The notes below the pieces were generated by a model, which was given only the letters and a program-made list of their open reading frames with translations, searched no databases and was not told the DNA's origin. From Terriglobia bacterium (lineage in GTDB: Bacteria; Acidobacteriota; Terriglobia; Bryobacterales; Bryobacteraceae): a DNA stretch of 64,000 bases. The stretch covers positions 1 through 64,000 of the forward strand of contig JAIQEX010000004.1 of assembly GCA_020073615.1 (NCBI GenBank). The letters run 5' to 3'. Of the stretch, positions 63,744 to 64,000 are shown one piece after another. Position numbers and translations under genes: made by a program. Within the stretch, counting starts at the first letter, position 1. The number at the start of each line of letters is the position of its first letter.

Positions 63744-64000
63744 ATGAATTCTACTGACGAGTCAAATGGCTTTGTGAATACCCCACCGAGGACTCTGGCT
63801 GCGTTGATCTTGTGGCTGCTCCTCGCAGCCCCCCTTCTGGCGGGCGATCCCATTGTAAATGTCACGAACCAAAACAGTGGGCTGGCCGCTGTGCAACAAA
63901 TCGTCCAAGTTGGAGCGACGACAAAAGACTGTGTCCTCACGATGCCCCTGGATGGCACCATGGTCGGCAAGACTATCAAAGTAATCCTTGCCGCCGGTAG
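63744..64000 (+). CDS. Secreted hypothetical protein, truncated by the window end
   Basis: The visible 85 residues start at the ATG at 63744, have a signal-like hydrophobic stretch (T-L-A-A-L-I-L-W-L-L-L-A-A-P-L-L-A-G) and then V-N-V-T-N-Q-N-S-G-L and M-P-L-D-G-T-M-V-G. No family recognised. The frame is open to the last base, so the 3' end is outside the window. Confidence 0.6.
   Translation, partial: MNSTDESNGFVNTPPRTLAALILWLLLAAPLLAGDPIVNVTNQNSGLAAVQQIVQVGATTKDCVLTMPLDGTMVGKTIKVILAAG

Overview
The window is high-GC bacterial DNA that looks like a chromosome segment of an acidobacterium of the Solibacter/Bryobacter type. The indicators are two very large MacB-like permeases of the acidobacterial duplicated orphan permease (ADOP) type, one next to a PadR regulator; a relic of the Solibacter-type TIGR03435 family; a decayed PD40 propeller of the kind fused to winged-helix regulators in this phylum; secreted beta-propeller/S41 and M64 peptidases; and a bacillithiol gene. 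The species cannot be named from sequence alone. Almost all of the window is coding. Most very long antisense reading frames are GC-rich shadows.

Layout. 1-150: a 3' tRNA fragment that resembles an attachment-site scar. 146-3708 (minus): cation efflux protein and pyruvate dehydrogenase E1. 3844-4480 (plus): LysW-like zinc ribbon and a small secreted protein. 4653-7394: rarA and an rRNA methyltransferase, divergent from a YdcF-like protein. 7395-7801: non-coding, with an inverted-repeat element. 7802-13695: larB, PilZ protein, small HTH-like protein, bshC, rseP, dxr. 13696-14035: non-coding, with a tandem repeat and a strongly palindromic element. 14036-20277: a beta-hydroxyacid dehydrogenase, CPBP protease, secreted protein, M64 peptidase, and an ECF sigma/DUF2892/SufU cluster. 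20316-24763: MNT-HEPN pair with a broken HEPN gene, ADOP permease with PadR, gene relics. 24870-32514 (minus): central metabolism, namely a KGD-type 2-oxoglutarate dehydrogenase, alanine dehydrogenase and acyl-CoA dehydrogenase, with two small heptad-repeat proteins between them. 32595-37843: peptidase, propeller relic, VOC protein, MerR-TPR regulator, membrane protein with a wHTH regulator, uppS. 37883-41776: divergent sugar module (PIG-L deacetylase and ROK-like kinase against xylulokinase). 41909-46046: hydrolase, fused TrpE(G), DEAD-box helicase. 46104-50224: M20 hydrolase and a second ADOP permease. 50225-52835: relic DNA and a restriction-modification pair with a broken endonuclease. 52841-56578: homogentisate dioxygenase-like gene and a compact AmmeMemoRadiSam pair. 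56701-62041: Gfo/Idh/MocA, ThuA and a tricorn-like protease. 62248-64000: hemerythrin protein, a DUF433/DUF5615 pair with a broken toxin, and a secreted protein running off the end.

How it fits together. The metabolic content points to an aerobic heterotroph: both 2-oxoacid dehydrogenase E1 enzymes, amino acid and acyl-CoA oxidation, aromatic degradation, sugar kinases and several secreted peptidases. The most striking pattern is that in three independent two-gene conflict systems (MNT/HEPN, methyltransferase/endonuclease, DUF433/DUF5615) the harmless partner is open while the harmful partner carries one or two single-base frameshifts. The best candidate for under-explored biochemistry is the fused Memo-AMMECR1 plus radical SAM pair beside a homogentisate dioxygenase-like gene.
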